From: Terebella lapidaria
Lineage: Eukaryota; Annelida; Polychaeta; Terebellida; Terebellidae
Direction of reading: 5' to 3'
Assembly (NCBI GenBank): GCA_949152475.1
Contig: OX424563.1
Coordinates: forward strand, 22,231,001 to 22,295,000
Length of the DNA: 64,000 nt
Shown: piece after piece, positions 50,101-60,511 of the stretch
How positions within the stretch are numbered: position 1 is the first letter of the stretch
How the letters are laid out: each line of letters begins with the position of its first letter
Made by a program: the position numbers and the translations under genes
The notes under the pieces: model-generated
What the model was told of the DNA's origin: nothing
Databases searched by the model: none
Seen by the model: the letters and a program-made list of their open reading frames with translations, nothing else

Positions 50101-52292
50101 TGAGGATTTTTTTCCCCTTTGCAGCTATTGATAAAACTTTGACAGACTATGCTCAAGCAGAAGGTGTGTATGGCTGTATGCTAGTACCAAGTATCTCAAT
50201 ATTTGGTATGTTTTGTTCAAATATTTCTGGTTGTCATCTTTTCTACATTACCTTGTTGGTAGGAGTGGCAGGGAGAAAGCCTGGTGGGCGTGACGATGGC
50301 ATTGAAGAGCCCCCAGTGTCTAACAGACGTCGCCAAACAGGTCAGCAAGTGTTTGCCACAAAGTAAACCTCTTGAATTGTATTGTTGAGTAGCAGACTGG
50401 GACACAGTGACTCATCTTTTATACATTACCTTGTTGATAGGAGTGGCAGGGAGAAAGTCTCGTGTGCGCGACGATGTTGGGCGTGACGATGGTGGGCGTG
50501 ACGATGACGATGGTGGGCGTGACGATGACGATGGTGGGCGTGACGATGGCCTTGAAGAGCCCCCAGTGTCTAACAGACGTCGCCAAACAGGTCAGCAAGT
50601 GTTTGCCACAAAGTAAACCTCTTGAATTGTATTGTTGAGTAGCAGACTGGGACACAGTGACTCATCTTTTATACATTACCTTGTTGATAGGAGTGGCAGG
50701 GAGAAAGTCTCGTGTGCGCGACGATGTTGGGCGTGATGAAGGTGGGCGTGACGATGGTGGGCGTGATGATGACGATGGTGGGCGTGACGATGACGATGGT
50801 GGGCGTGACGATGGCCTTGAAGAGCCCCCAGTGTCTAAAAGACGTCGCCAAACAGGTCAGCAAGTGTTTGCCACAAAGTAAACCTCTTGAATTGTATTGT
50901 TGAGTAGCAGACTGGGACACAGTGACTCATCTTTTATACATTACCTTGTTGATAGGAGTGGCTGGGAGAAAGTCTCGTGTGCGCGACGATGTTGGGCGTG
51001 ATGATGGTGGGCGTGATGATGACGATGGTGGGCGTGACGATGGTGGGCGTGACGATGACGATGGTCGGCGTGAAAATGACCATGGTGGGCGTGACGATGG
51101 CCTTGAAGAGCCCTCAGTGTCCAGCTCTAACAGACGTCGCCAAACAGGTCAGCAAGTTTTTGCAACTGAACTTGGTAAAATTGTGGTAGGTATCTTGTTT
51201 AAACTGCATATTTGGAATGGTCTTGTCAGTAATGTTCACGTCCTGTGCTGATGACAAAATTTTATGTAGTTTTCGGCTTATGTTGCAGAAAAAAGGAAAT
51301 ATACTGATACAACAGACAGTGACGACTCGTACAGTCAGCCAGAGAGGAAGAAAACTGTAGCAAGTACCAGTAAAGCAGGCATGTGCGAGTTTTGGTTGAA
51401 TATTACACGATTCAGTGGCCATTTTTCAATGCCAGATACATGTTCGGTCAAAATTATGTACTTTCCTCAAGTTCATATTTTTGAAAGTTTACTTACTGGT
51501 ACTAAAAAGATTACTGGCTTCTGATAATTGGTACTAATTATCAACAGGTTCGAAAAACTCCAGACTGATTAAGAGAGACTTGCAGAAGCATCGTGATGGG
51601 ACGGAGTGGTTACGTAAAATTCGAAAACCGCCTCCAGGTAATTTGATGCACTTTATTGGGAGACAGCTATTAAACTGGGAGACCTTGTGAGGTATTTCGC
51701 CACTTGGAGACCTCGTGAGAGTCCTATTCTCATGCAGTTACTATAGGAATTTCTAGGTATTATTTTCCGAGTATTTATATATGTATAGACAATTTATAGT
51801 CGCATAGCTTAGTATAATGTTCTCTTTGTTCATAGGTTCGGTGAAAGCCATCAAGGTGAACATGGTGAAGGTGTCTGACCCAGATTACGTTCCCGATAAT
51901 CCATCAGGTAACTTGTAATTAGTGACTAATAATGCAAGATGTTTATTATTTTTCAGCGCAGTTTGCGTGCACTTAGCCATGGTGTTTATCCAATTACATT
52001 GAAATTCACAAAATGCCTGGTGAACAAAATATAATTTTTGCTTTGACTACTTGAAAACTGGTTTACAGGTGCCGAAGAGCATATTGCCAAGCGGCCGCAT
52101 GTTAACTGGGAAGAAGAAGAAACACGAGAATTACGTACATTCTTCAGCACATGCCTTGACCAAAAAAAAGTTCCAGGAAAGAAAGCATGTCTGCATGCAA
52201 TCGCACAAAGTGCAATCAATGGCGGACAGCTGCAAAGGAGATCATACACGAACATTATTAAAAAAATATCAAATATGAATAGGAAATATTAA
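44155..52292 (+). CDS. Gene B2: second copy of the 23-exon tyrosine recombinase gene
   Basis: All B1 exons recur at +25,543 (first ATG 44155, large zinc/YR exon 47518-49151, box II/III exons 49606-49730 and 49824-50019, last exon 52069-52292). Splice sites, phases and translated segments appear the same, including the GC donor after 51378. The predicted protein is again ~1,696 residues with YR residues Arg (NKRRPGEL), Arg (LLRKTLAT), His (LGHT) and Tyr (HETHY). The only change seen near the gene is in the 5' untranslated exon. Both copies are free of stops, so both look functional or one is an assembly duplicate. Confidence 0.78.
44257..44545. mobile_element. MITE in the intron between B2 coding exons 1 and 2
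   Basis: Copy of the 18714 element with the same AAGTTTTTGTCCCCC and GGGAACAAAAACTT ends. Confidence 0.48.
45481..47424 (+). repeat. Tandemly duplicated phase-0 exons (B2)
   Basis: Six exons made of 33-bp AEADVAQDQPQ units, the same number and lengths as in B1. Confidence 0.87.
50263..51147 (+). repeat. Tandemly duplicated phase-1 GRDD exons (B2)
   Basis: Four exons (78, 150, 165 and 192 nt) as in B1, with the same internal GRDD counts. Confidence 0.87.
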
Positions 52293-52406
52293 CTTGAGGA
52301 TAACTTAAGGGTGTTTCAGCCAACACATCAGTTTCAGAGTATCAGAATGTTACTAGATAAGACTAGAAAGAATGTTGCTGTTGTTCTCGCATTCCAACAC
52401 TATTTT

Positions 52407-53412
52407 AGGTTACCGGACCTATGATCAGATAACCTATTGGCATAGCGTTGCGTTCGTCGTCTGTCATGTACATTTTTACCTTTTTTTGTGTACGGGCGAA
52501 TTTTTATTAAATTTTGCTCATAAATGCCTAAAGAATAATTCAATCGGGAGGTATTTTTCGGTTTTTTGATTTTCGCAATTTTTCCAAAATGGCGGCCGTT
52601 TTCGTAGAAAATCGGCCAATTTTGGACTTTGCCACTTTGGCGGCCATTTTCTCATATTCTGTTCAGTAACTTTTTTTCTTTTTTTTTTTTGCACAAGGAT
52701 GCTTTGTTATGTCCTTCATAACGTGTATAAGTTTTGTTGGCCTTGAGTCGCTCGAAGTGCGCCATTATGCTTATTATAACTTATCCAAATGGGACTTTCC
52801 CATGTTAAATTCTCCTGTGCTTCATAATGGGACACATTATTACAAATATCTCACTTAATATTGAGATTAGAGCTTAGCAATCAATTGTGGACATATAGGA
52901 AATGATGTATGCCGAATATTCTGGTGACGTTGAATTTGACCTTTGACTTCATTTTCAAGGTCAGAGCACAAAATGGCTAATAACTCGCTTATTATCGACT
53001 TTATGGCTTGGGAATCAATTGTGGACATATAGGAAATATTTGCCGAATATTCTGTTGATCTTGAATTTGACCTCATTTTTAAGGTCATTTGCACAAAATG
53101 GCTAATATCTCGCATATTATCGACTTTACAACTTGGGAATCAATTGGGACATAAAGGAAATGATATATGTCAAATATTCTGATGACCTTGAATTTGACTT
53201 TTGATCTCATTTTCAAGGGCAGAACACAAAATGGCTAATATCTCACTTATTATCGACTCTACAGCTTGGGGACCAACTGTCGACATATAGGAAATGATAT
53301 ATGCTGAATATTCTGATGACCTTTGACCTTATTGTCAAGGTCAGAGCACATAGTGACTGAAAAAACACAACATTTTCTGGTAACCTATTTCAGCCCTTGG
53401 GCTAATTTTTTT
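52407..53412 (+). mobile_element. Complete HINE, duplication copy 2
   Basis: Copy of the 26864 element, with head, body, core units and hairpin tail. Confidence 0.8.
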
Positions 53413-53880
53413 GTCACAGTGGAAGTTGAATGACGATATAGCAAATGTTGTAATCTTCATTTGAAAGGGTAAAAAAGTACCTGATGTTAATTTCACATGA
53501 ATCATGCAAATATGTGCACTGTGTTAATGTGTGTGATAATGCAAATAAATTCATAATATAATTTGATAATTTGTAGTTTTATCCAAAGAAATATCCATTT
53601 CTTTCGGAATAAAAACTCAGACAATCGTTCCCCTTCCCCCACCACTACAGAGCATCGGGAGAGGGGAGGGGGGTCTCCCCTTATATAGGGCAGCGTCGGA
53701 CCTTACTGAATGCTAAAACTCTTGTGGGCAATTGGTAACTAGTGTTATAACTGGCAAGACTGAGGTATTGTGCGGGTAGTACAAGAGGGGAGACTGGTGG
53801 TGTATTAACCAACTGGAGACCTTGTGCGGCAATGTATGTCTAAGTCCGCTGGTGAATCCTTGTGAGGAAGTGTTCAACCT

Positions 53881-54303
53881 GGGAGTAGTGTCCAAGTTGT
53901 ATGACCTTGTGAGGTAGTGTCCAAGTTGTATGACCTTGTGAGGTAGTGTCCAAGTTGTATGACCTTGTGAGGTAGTGTCCAAGTTGTATGACCTTGTGAG
54001 GTAGTGTCCAAGTTATATGACCTTGTGAGGTAGTGTCCAAGTTGTATGACCTTGTGAGGTAGTGTCCAAGTTATATGACCTTGTGAGGTAGTGTCCAAGT
54101 TGTATGACCTTGTGAGGTAGTGTCCCAGTGGTATGACCTTGTGAGGTAGTGTCCAAGTTGTATGATCTTGTGAGGTAGTGTCCAAGTTGTATGATCTTGT
54201 GAGGTAGTGTCCAAGTTGTATGATCTTGTGAGGTAGTGTCCAAGTTGTATGATCTTGTGAGGTAGTGTCCAACTGGAGACCTTGTGAGGTAGAATATCGC
54301 ATT
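53881..54303. repeat. 29-bp minisatellite, duplication copy 2
   Basis: Same ~14 units as at 28338-28760, followed by the (CCGT)n edge of the duplication. Confidence 0.9.
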
Positions 54304-54413
54304 CCTTGTGAGTTACTTTGCGTGTCCTTCCGAGGTATCTTCACAAGGGTGAAACTGACCCCCAAAATTACCTCGCAAGGGCAGTACCTCATAATCCCCT
54401 AGCGGCAGTATAG

Positions 54414-55425
54414 CCGTCCGTCCGTCCGTCCGGCGTTAACATTTTTATCTTTAAAGTTAACAATCGAATCTTTCTGAAATTTTGCACAAAAATGCCTAAA
54501 AATATTTTGAGAAGGAGGTATTTTTTTGTTTTTTGATTTTCGCATTTTTTTCAAAATGGCGGCCGTTTTTGTCGAAAAACGCTCAATTTTGGACTTTGAC
54601 GGCCATTTTCTCAAAAACTGTCTGATCAGTTTTGAGTTTTTGGTTTCAAAAGATTCCCCTCATATACCTCTGTGATATGTATAAGTTTGGTTGCCCTAAA
54701 TCTGCCGGTTTTCGTGTGGCGGCCATTTTTGAATTTTTGGGGGGTCGGCGAAAAAAAATTTTTTCGCCCCAGATCGCATTACTATCCATTTTGGGCCATT
54801 TCTAGAGCAAAAAAAAATTTTCACCCTTTGAAAAAAATTTTGGACTTCGAAAATTTTCGGCACTTTTTCCCTTTATAATGGGAGCTGTCCTGACTGTACT
54901 CATAGAACGCTTGAAGATAGAGCTTAGAAATTGGCACTTTCAAATGGGAAGTCATATATGGCGACTTGTGTGGTGACCTTGAATTTGACCTTGGATGACC
55001 TTGAAAGGTCAAAACAGCCATTTTGGGGTCAAAAAATGCCCAGATTTGCCTTTGTAGATGAAATGCTTGCAGATAGAGCTCATGTTTGCATTATGAACAT
55101 ATAGGAAGACATATATGGCACAACTAATGATGACCTTGAACTTGACGTCAGATGACCTTGAGTGCCAAATGTCTGACTTGGAATGTGTAAATTGACCTGA
55201 GCGGCCTAAACGATTCCACCCAACATATAGAATATCAAATGCCGCACACATACATGTAATGGTTACATCGAAGTTCATACGGATGACCTTGATTGGTAAA
55301 TCCCAAGGTCATATGTTTACACTGCGAACCTTGATTGGTAAATCTCAAGGTCTGTTACCTGCCAATGCTGCCATGGCCAAACCAAAATTGTCCGGTAACC
55401 TATCTTAGCCTTTGGGCTAATTTTT
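54414..55425 (+). mobile_element. HINE body and 3' tail flanking duplication copy 2
   Basis: (CCGT)n, body (TTAACATTTTTATCTTT, CAAAATGGCGGCCGTTTTTG), a core with ATGACCTTGAACTTGACGTC, and tail GTCCGGTAACCTATC plus TTAGCCTTTGGGCTAATTTT. It differs from the body after copy 1 (28870), which has a long TGACCTTTGACCT core array, and is closer to the element at 36920. Confidence 0.75.
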
Positions 55426-56935
55426 TGATTGAATTGATTAAGGTCAAAACAGCCATTTCTGTGTCAAAAAAATGCCCAGATTTGCCTCTATGGATGAAAT
55501 GCTTGCAGATAGAGCTCATTATTGCATTGTGACAAAATCAGCATATCAGTGCTATGGCAGTTAAGGCTTATAATCAAATGGTGATACTATGATTAATATG
55601 ACTCATTGTTTATTATTGACATTGTCTGATTATCATGGGATAAAGACACACTATTGTACTCAAACTGATTTGACAGCTATTTTGACAGCTAGATATTCTC
55701 AATGTTGTAAGCTACATTTCTTTGTCATAATCCAATTGGGGCAGTTCATGCAATATTTTGACATTGTTAACCATTTATACGCTTGTACACTGCATTATTT
55801 GGAAACCATGCAGGTTCATGAGTCAGGATAAATGTACGGCAATTGTTTATTCCATGTTTGTATCACATATTCTGCACAAATAGAGCTCCAACATGTGCTA
55901 AGTGATAGCGGTTGCAACATTGTTTACATTGCTAGTGTTCATACCGTTCACCAGGTGGAGCCATGTGGTGCCTGGCTATATAAACAAGTGCAGTGGGTGT
56001 GGCAGGCCAGTCTAAACCAGGGATCAGTCCTGGGCAGACTCAGGGTGATCAGCGTCAGTATCATTTCTAACATTGATGGTATAGCACCACAGACGGTGAG
56101 ACATCTAGTAAGGGGCAGACCCCTAATACAGTGAATCCTGTATCACTATGAGCAGAGCACCAGTAGTGCTATTCAAGCTATTGGCAGCCGGTGTGTTAGG
56201 CAGAGTTTCGTGGACAGATTTTGGCGCAAGACAATTGGCGCAGGGCTTGGCGCAGAGTTTGGCGCAGAGCTTGGCGCACAGATTTTGGCGCATAGGCGGC
56301 GCAAGCACCTGGCGCATAGGCGGCGCAGACTGGATCAGACCACACACGCACTGCCATATACTGATATAGCTGTCAACAGACAATATGAATCAATATAATC
56401 AATATGAATTAATATAACGGGGAGGGATCAGGGTCCTCAGTATTTCCTTGTTACCAAACTGAATCCTAAGCCTGTATCGACTTGTTGAGATCATTCAATA
56501 AACATATCAAAGCGTATTTGAGAGTTGGTGAGTCTGTGCATAGCCATTCTCTAAGCTGATACGAGGCGAGGCACGTTACAGCATTATGAACATATTGGAA
56601 GACATATATGGCACAACTAATGATGACCTTGAACTTGACGTCAGATGACCATGAGTGCCAAATGTCTGACTCGGAATGTGTAAATTGACCTGAGCGCCCT
56701 AAGCGATTCCACCCAGATATATCTTTGTATTATGAACATATAGAATCAAATGCCGCACACATACATGTAATGGTGACATCGAAGTTCACACGGATGATCT
56801 TGATTGGTAAATCTCAAGGTCATATGTTCACACTGCGAATCTTGATTGGTAAATCTCAAGGTCTGTGACCTGCCAATGCTGCCATGGCCAAACCAAATTG
56901 TCCGGTAACCTATCATAGCCTTTGGGCTAATTTTT
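55426..56935 (+). mobile_element. HINE body fragment split by an LTR insertion
   Basis: Left part 55426-55528 (AAGGTCAAAACAGCCATTTC, GCTTGCAGATAGAGCTCAT) continues at 56581 (GCATTATGAACATATTGG, GACATATATGGCACAAC), matching the uninterrupted relative at 55060-55110. The tail GTCCGGTAACCTATC with TTTGGGCTAATTTTT ends 46 bp from the Ly6-like donor. Headless. Confidence 0.72.
55529..56580 (+). mobile_element. Probable solo LTR with TATA box, poly(A) signal and GGCGCA cluster
   Basis: Insertion of ~1,050 bp starting (G)TGACAAAATC and ending CACGTTACA, flanked by GCATT at 55524-55528 and 56581-56585. It has TATATAAA at 55977-55984 and AATAAA at 56497-56502 on the plus strand, as an LTR should. Nine GGCGCA motifs lie at 56219-56333. 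There is no internal coding region. The ends, TG..CA with one extra G at the left junction, leave the exact boundary off by one base. Confidence 0.6.
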
Positions 56936-56980
56936 CTGCTCTCGTAACAGTTTGCGAAATAGTGCAACAAGCTCGTCTAC

Positions 56981-57176
56981 CCCCTACAGTTGCCTTGCTC
57001 TTCAAACAGAGAGCGCATCCACCCTGTTTCTTTAGTGTAGCCGAATTTGTGAAACTCGTGTCGAAAGGATCGTTACAGTTTGCCGTTCCGCTGCAGGCGT
57101 GGCATTGAATAGCTTCCGATGTCGTCACCATAGCTACCAGAGCCATGACACATAGTATCCAGACCGGTCCTCCCAT
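56981..57176 (-). CDS. Ly6/uPAR-like protein, first coding exon
   Basis: Minus strand. ATG, signal peptide MGGPVWILCVMALVAMVTTS (cleavage near SEA), then mature IQCHACSGTANCNDPF and GGCALCLKSKATVG. C-x2-C..C.DPF is the standard Ly6/uPAR opening, and an intron after KSKATVGG-like sequence is usual. I chose the donor GTAGAC just below 56981 because it gives phase 1, which the 11304 acceptor requires (codon GAC, Asp). The open frame runs on past the donor into the HINE tail, which is intron. Other GT sites (for example GTAGGG) would not match that phase. Confidence 0.66.
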
Positions 57177-57470
57177 CTGAAGTTATGGTTGCCTAGGTAT
57201 ATAATGATGCTACAATAGTAGATTGGACAACACCAAGTTACAAATTTGGTACATGGGTTTTCAACAAAAAGTTTATTTCTGGAGCTGAAACTTTTTTTAC
57301 AAGTGAGTTTTTTCTTCCATTGATTCTCGCCAGAATTTTCATACGCAGAAAATACATGTTCTTTTGAGGATGGGAGAGCTTCAACCCGATTGGTCTTTCT
57401 GTGAAAAGATACTTCCATTGTTGCACTCGATTCCATAGACTAACTTTGCCATTTGGTATGGCCAGAACGA
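57177..57470. other. Upstream of the Ly6-like exon
   Basis: No supported coding sequence. On the minus strand CCAAT and TTATATA occur close to the ATG, but the spacing is too short for a clear promoter call, and TTCAG directly before the ATG could be a splice acceptor. Confidence 0.3.
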
Positions 57471-58033
57471 GTTATAGTTTTGCAGTTATAGTTTGAAAAA
57501 TAGTGGTCAAAATGTAACATGCAAATATTAATCTTATGACTTATTAACCTCAAGACTTATTTGAGTATTATCTATGTCTTTTCCTATTGATGCCTTATTT
57601 GTGCGCAATCTGTATTGAAGTCTTCACAATGCTAACTGCTAACGTTTGACTTACTAACAAGTTATAGTTTTGCAGTTATAGTTTGAAAAATAGTGGTCAA
57701 AATGTAACATGCAAATATTAATCTTATGACTTATTAACCTCAAGACTTATTTGAGTATTATCTATGTCTTTTCCTATTGATGCCTTATTTGTGCGCAATC
57801 TGTATTGAAGTCTCCACAATGCTAACTGCTAACGTTTGACTTACTAACAAGTTATAGTTTTGCAGTTATAGTTTGAAAAATAGTGGTCAAAATGTAACAT
57901 GCAAATATTAATCTTATGACTTATTAACCTCAAGACTTATTTGAGTATTATCTATTTCTTTTCCTGTTGATGCCTTGTTTGTGCGCAATCTGTATTGAAG
58001 TCTCCACAATGCTAACTGCTAACTTTTGATGAG
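57471..58033. repeat. 190-bp satellite, ~3 copies
   Basis: Copies start at 57471, 57661 and 57851 with GTTATAGTTTTGCAGTTATA and end with CACAATGCTAACTGCTAAC. The third copy shows a few substitutions and a diverged end. Non-coding. Confidence 0.92.
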
Positions 58034-59471
58034 CACTACTGATTTATACAGACGTATCTTCAGAATACCCAGTACTCGTGTTTTCTGAAACTATTTTCAG
58101 CAATAGATCACTAAACTATTTTCGAGAATTAACACATGTAGCCTTCAACGTTACGAATAGGTTGGGTGAGTATGTAAAAGTGGTTGAAAAATATATACAA
58201 ACATGTATGTAAGGGTATATTTATGCAGACTCGATTTTTTTTTCACCAGCGACGGTCACACTGTGGCCTGTATGTATTCAATATTTCATACTAAGGAGAA
58301 GGATTTTATGTGCTTCGTGCTTTCAGCCATCGAGTTTGTTTGAACACAGAGATATTACCTCGATACGGTACAGGAGTCTTGTTCCAACATGGAATAAGTG
58401 TTCTTTTTTATTCAAGAAGTTTCGCCTCAACCTTCTGACTATTATTTTCGCACGATTCCGCACTCAATGCTACCATTCTCCAAGCCTACCAAACACACAC
58501 AAAATGCGCGTCTCTTCCTGTCTTTTGCATTTTGCACACTATGATGATAGCAGAGATAGTTGAGCTATCGCTGCATCAAATACTAAACGTTTGCACATAA
58601 CAGAAACACACAGCTCACTCGCGCAGTTCGCAGGTAAATTTCTGGAAAATATAAACTTCTTGTCAGTGTTGGAAAGTAACAGTTTACCTTCGACTTTACG
58701 TCATGATGAAATCCCATGGGTATGCAGGGTAATAATCGACATAGATACGAGTATAAACAAAATACAATGGAGGAAGCTGGTTGTTAAGATTTCCCAGTTA
58801 GCAGTAGGCTTTGTGAACTAACATTTCACAATAATAATACTAGCCTTTCATATTCTACCCTAAGGGAAAACCATGTGAACCGCCACGGGTCAATGATTTG
58901 ACAAAACTATCCCCATATCCATAGAGGTTAGATACAAACATATCCTAAACCCCAGTTTTGTTGAAACCCCTCATTACCCAGTTTGGTTGAAACCCCTCGT
59001 TATGAAAACGCATTCAAAAGCGTTGCTCATTTTGAAAATTGAACTTACCCATGCAAAAACGTGTCAAATGCACTGCTCAATAACAAACGATTGTCTAATT
59101 ACCTCAATCTCGACCTCCATCGTCGAAGTCGTCGAACCAGCTAATGTGAGAAGAAAGTAGTCAGTAGTAAACCAGCGTGTATTGAATTTATCGCTCAATA
59201 TGTTCACCTTGTGAATATTCCGTTACCTACATCTTACCACACACTTTACCTACATCTTGTTAGCGAACCTTTCCGTTACCTACATCGATCCCTTCGAAAA
59301 AACAATCGCTCTAAACACACGTTTCCAGCTTAATAACTGAACAACGACGCTTATATGCCAAGAACTATAACCAGTATTATGTAATTATACACAGTTCTTC
59401 AACCAAAGCCTCGTAAATAATCTGTGATCGCCAATAGCAATTTGAAGCGTTCTGTCCGTGGCCATCTTGGG
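58034..59471. other. No gene recognised
   Basis: No supported exon or element. GTTACCTACATC or a near copy recurs near 59222, 59247, 59274 and 59488, the last forming one arm of the palindrome at 59472-59496. Confidence 0.35.
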
Positions 59472-60400
59472 ATGTAGGTAACTAAGTTACCTACATCAGG
59501 TTTACACCCAGTGATATTGTAGTTAAATATAATACCGCTTATTTTGTTAAAGGCGACTCTGATGCCCCATACATATATATTGAAACAGATGTGATAAATA
59601 TGGTTAATTTTCTGATTGATAATATTTTCGTGGAATTTGGTGGTCGAATATTTCAACAAACTATTGTGGCGATTTTGCCCTAAGCACGCGGCAGGTGATT
59701 GTAAACATAAAAGCCATTTATGTGGCCTTTCTGTACTTGGCCTTGTTTTGACATGCTCCGTTCGAGCGTGCGTTGCCACGGCGACGTATTGTAATTTACG
59801 TTCCAGTAAACTATAACAATGGATCGATTTAACCTCGCGTGCGCCCTGCAGTTTCTGGTGTATTATATATACACTGGAAGCGACTCGTTCGAGGAGATTG
59901 TCCAAGATCGAGACTAGGACGCACACGAGGCTCGCCATGAGCTTTGTGTTCCCTGGGTCTGAGTAGTGGGCTCCTAGAGCCCTGGGGACGATTTCCGTGG
60001 GGAGGCCCGGGCTGGGAGAGACGAGTTGCTGACTCGGGGGCCTTCGGCCCTATGGATCGCCAGCTCTCTCCCTTCCCGGGACATGTGACAGAGGCTCTGG
60101 CCAGCATGTCGGACTGTACGGGGTTCCGTCCCCGAGGCAGACCGCGGCTCGCCAGTCCCCGCCAGTTAACACCGTGGTGATGAACCAGTTTCTGAACGGT
60201 GTCCGTAGGCCTGGGAGTGTCGGGTGGGCTGTTACCTGGTTACCGTTAATGATGAAGTAGTTACCGTGTCCGCCGCGACCTCCGGTGAGCGGCCCTGCCG
60301 CGAGGATCCGGAATAGCGGATGCGCGTCCGCAAGGACTCGGATGAGAGAGGACTATCCTCGAGGATCCCGAAGAGCGGACGGTAGTCAATAACTTTACAT
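59472..60400 (+). mobile_element. 5' LTR/upstream region of a Ty3/gypsy element (left boundary uncertain)
   Basis: The right end CAATAACTTTACA is followed after one base by a PBS-like TGGTGCCGTGACCAGG at 60401, so an LTR should end near 60399. A TATATATA box lies at ~59864-59872. Base composition turns GC-rich from about 59880. The left boundary is not fixed: the perfect palindrome ATGTAGGTAACT/A/AGTTACCTACAT at 59472-59496 is one candidate edge. The 3' LTR lies beyond the window. Confidence 0.5.
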
Positions 60401-60418
60401 TGGTGCCGTGACCAGGAT
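60401..60418 (+). promoter_or_regulatory. Primer-binding site of the Ty3/gypsy element
   Basis: TGGTGCCGTGACCAGGAT sits one base after the presumed LTR end. It starts TGG, complementary to the CCA end of tRNAs, and lies 94 bp before the gag ATG. The tRNA identity was not determined. Confidence 0.6.
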
Positions 60419-60511
60419 CAGTCCGACAGTGTTCCATCGCAGCCTACCGTCACAGTGTTGTCGCCTCCTTAGTCCCTGGGGATCGCCCGCTCCTCAAGGA
60501 CGTCTCGAAAA

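Larger units (their letters stand above)
38202..54432 (+). repeat. Segmental duplication copy 2 (~16.2 kb)
   Basis: Second copy of 12651-28889. The right end again stops in (CCGT)n (54414-54432), after which the two flanks diverge into different HINE bodies. Every translated exon I compared is identical between the copies. Confidence 0.9.

Noticed and set aside
59399..59938. 179-codon minus-strand open frame
   Set aside because: Lies across the presumed LTR region, no recognisable domain or splice context, and the sense strand has LTR signals.
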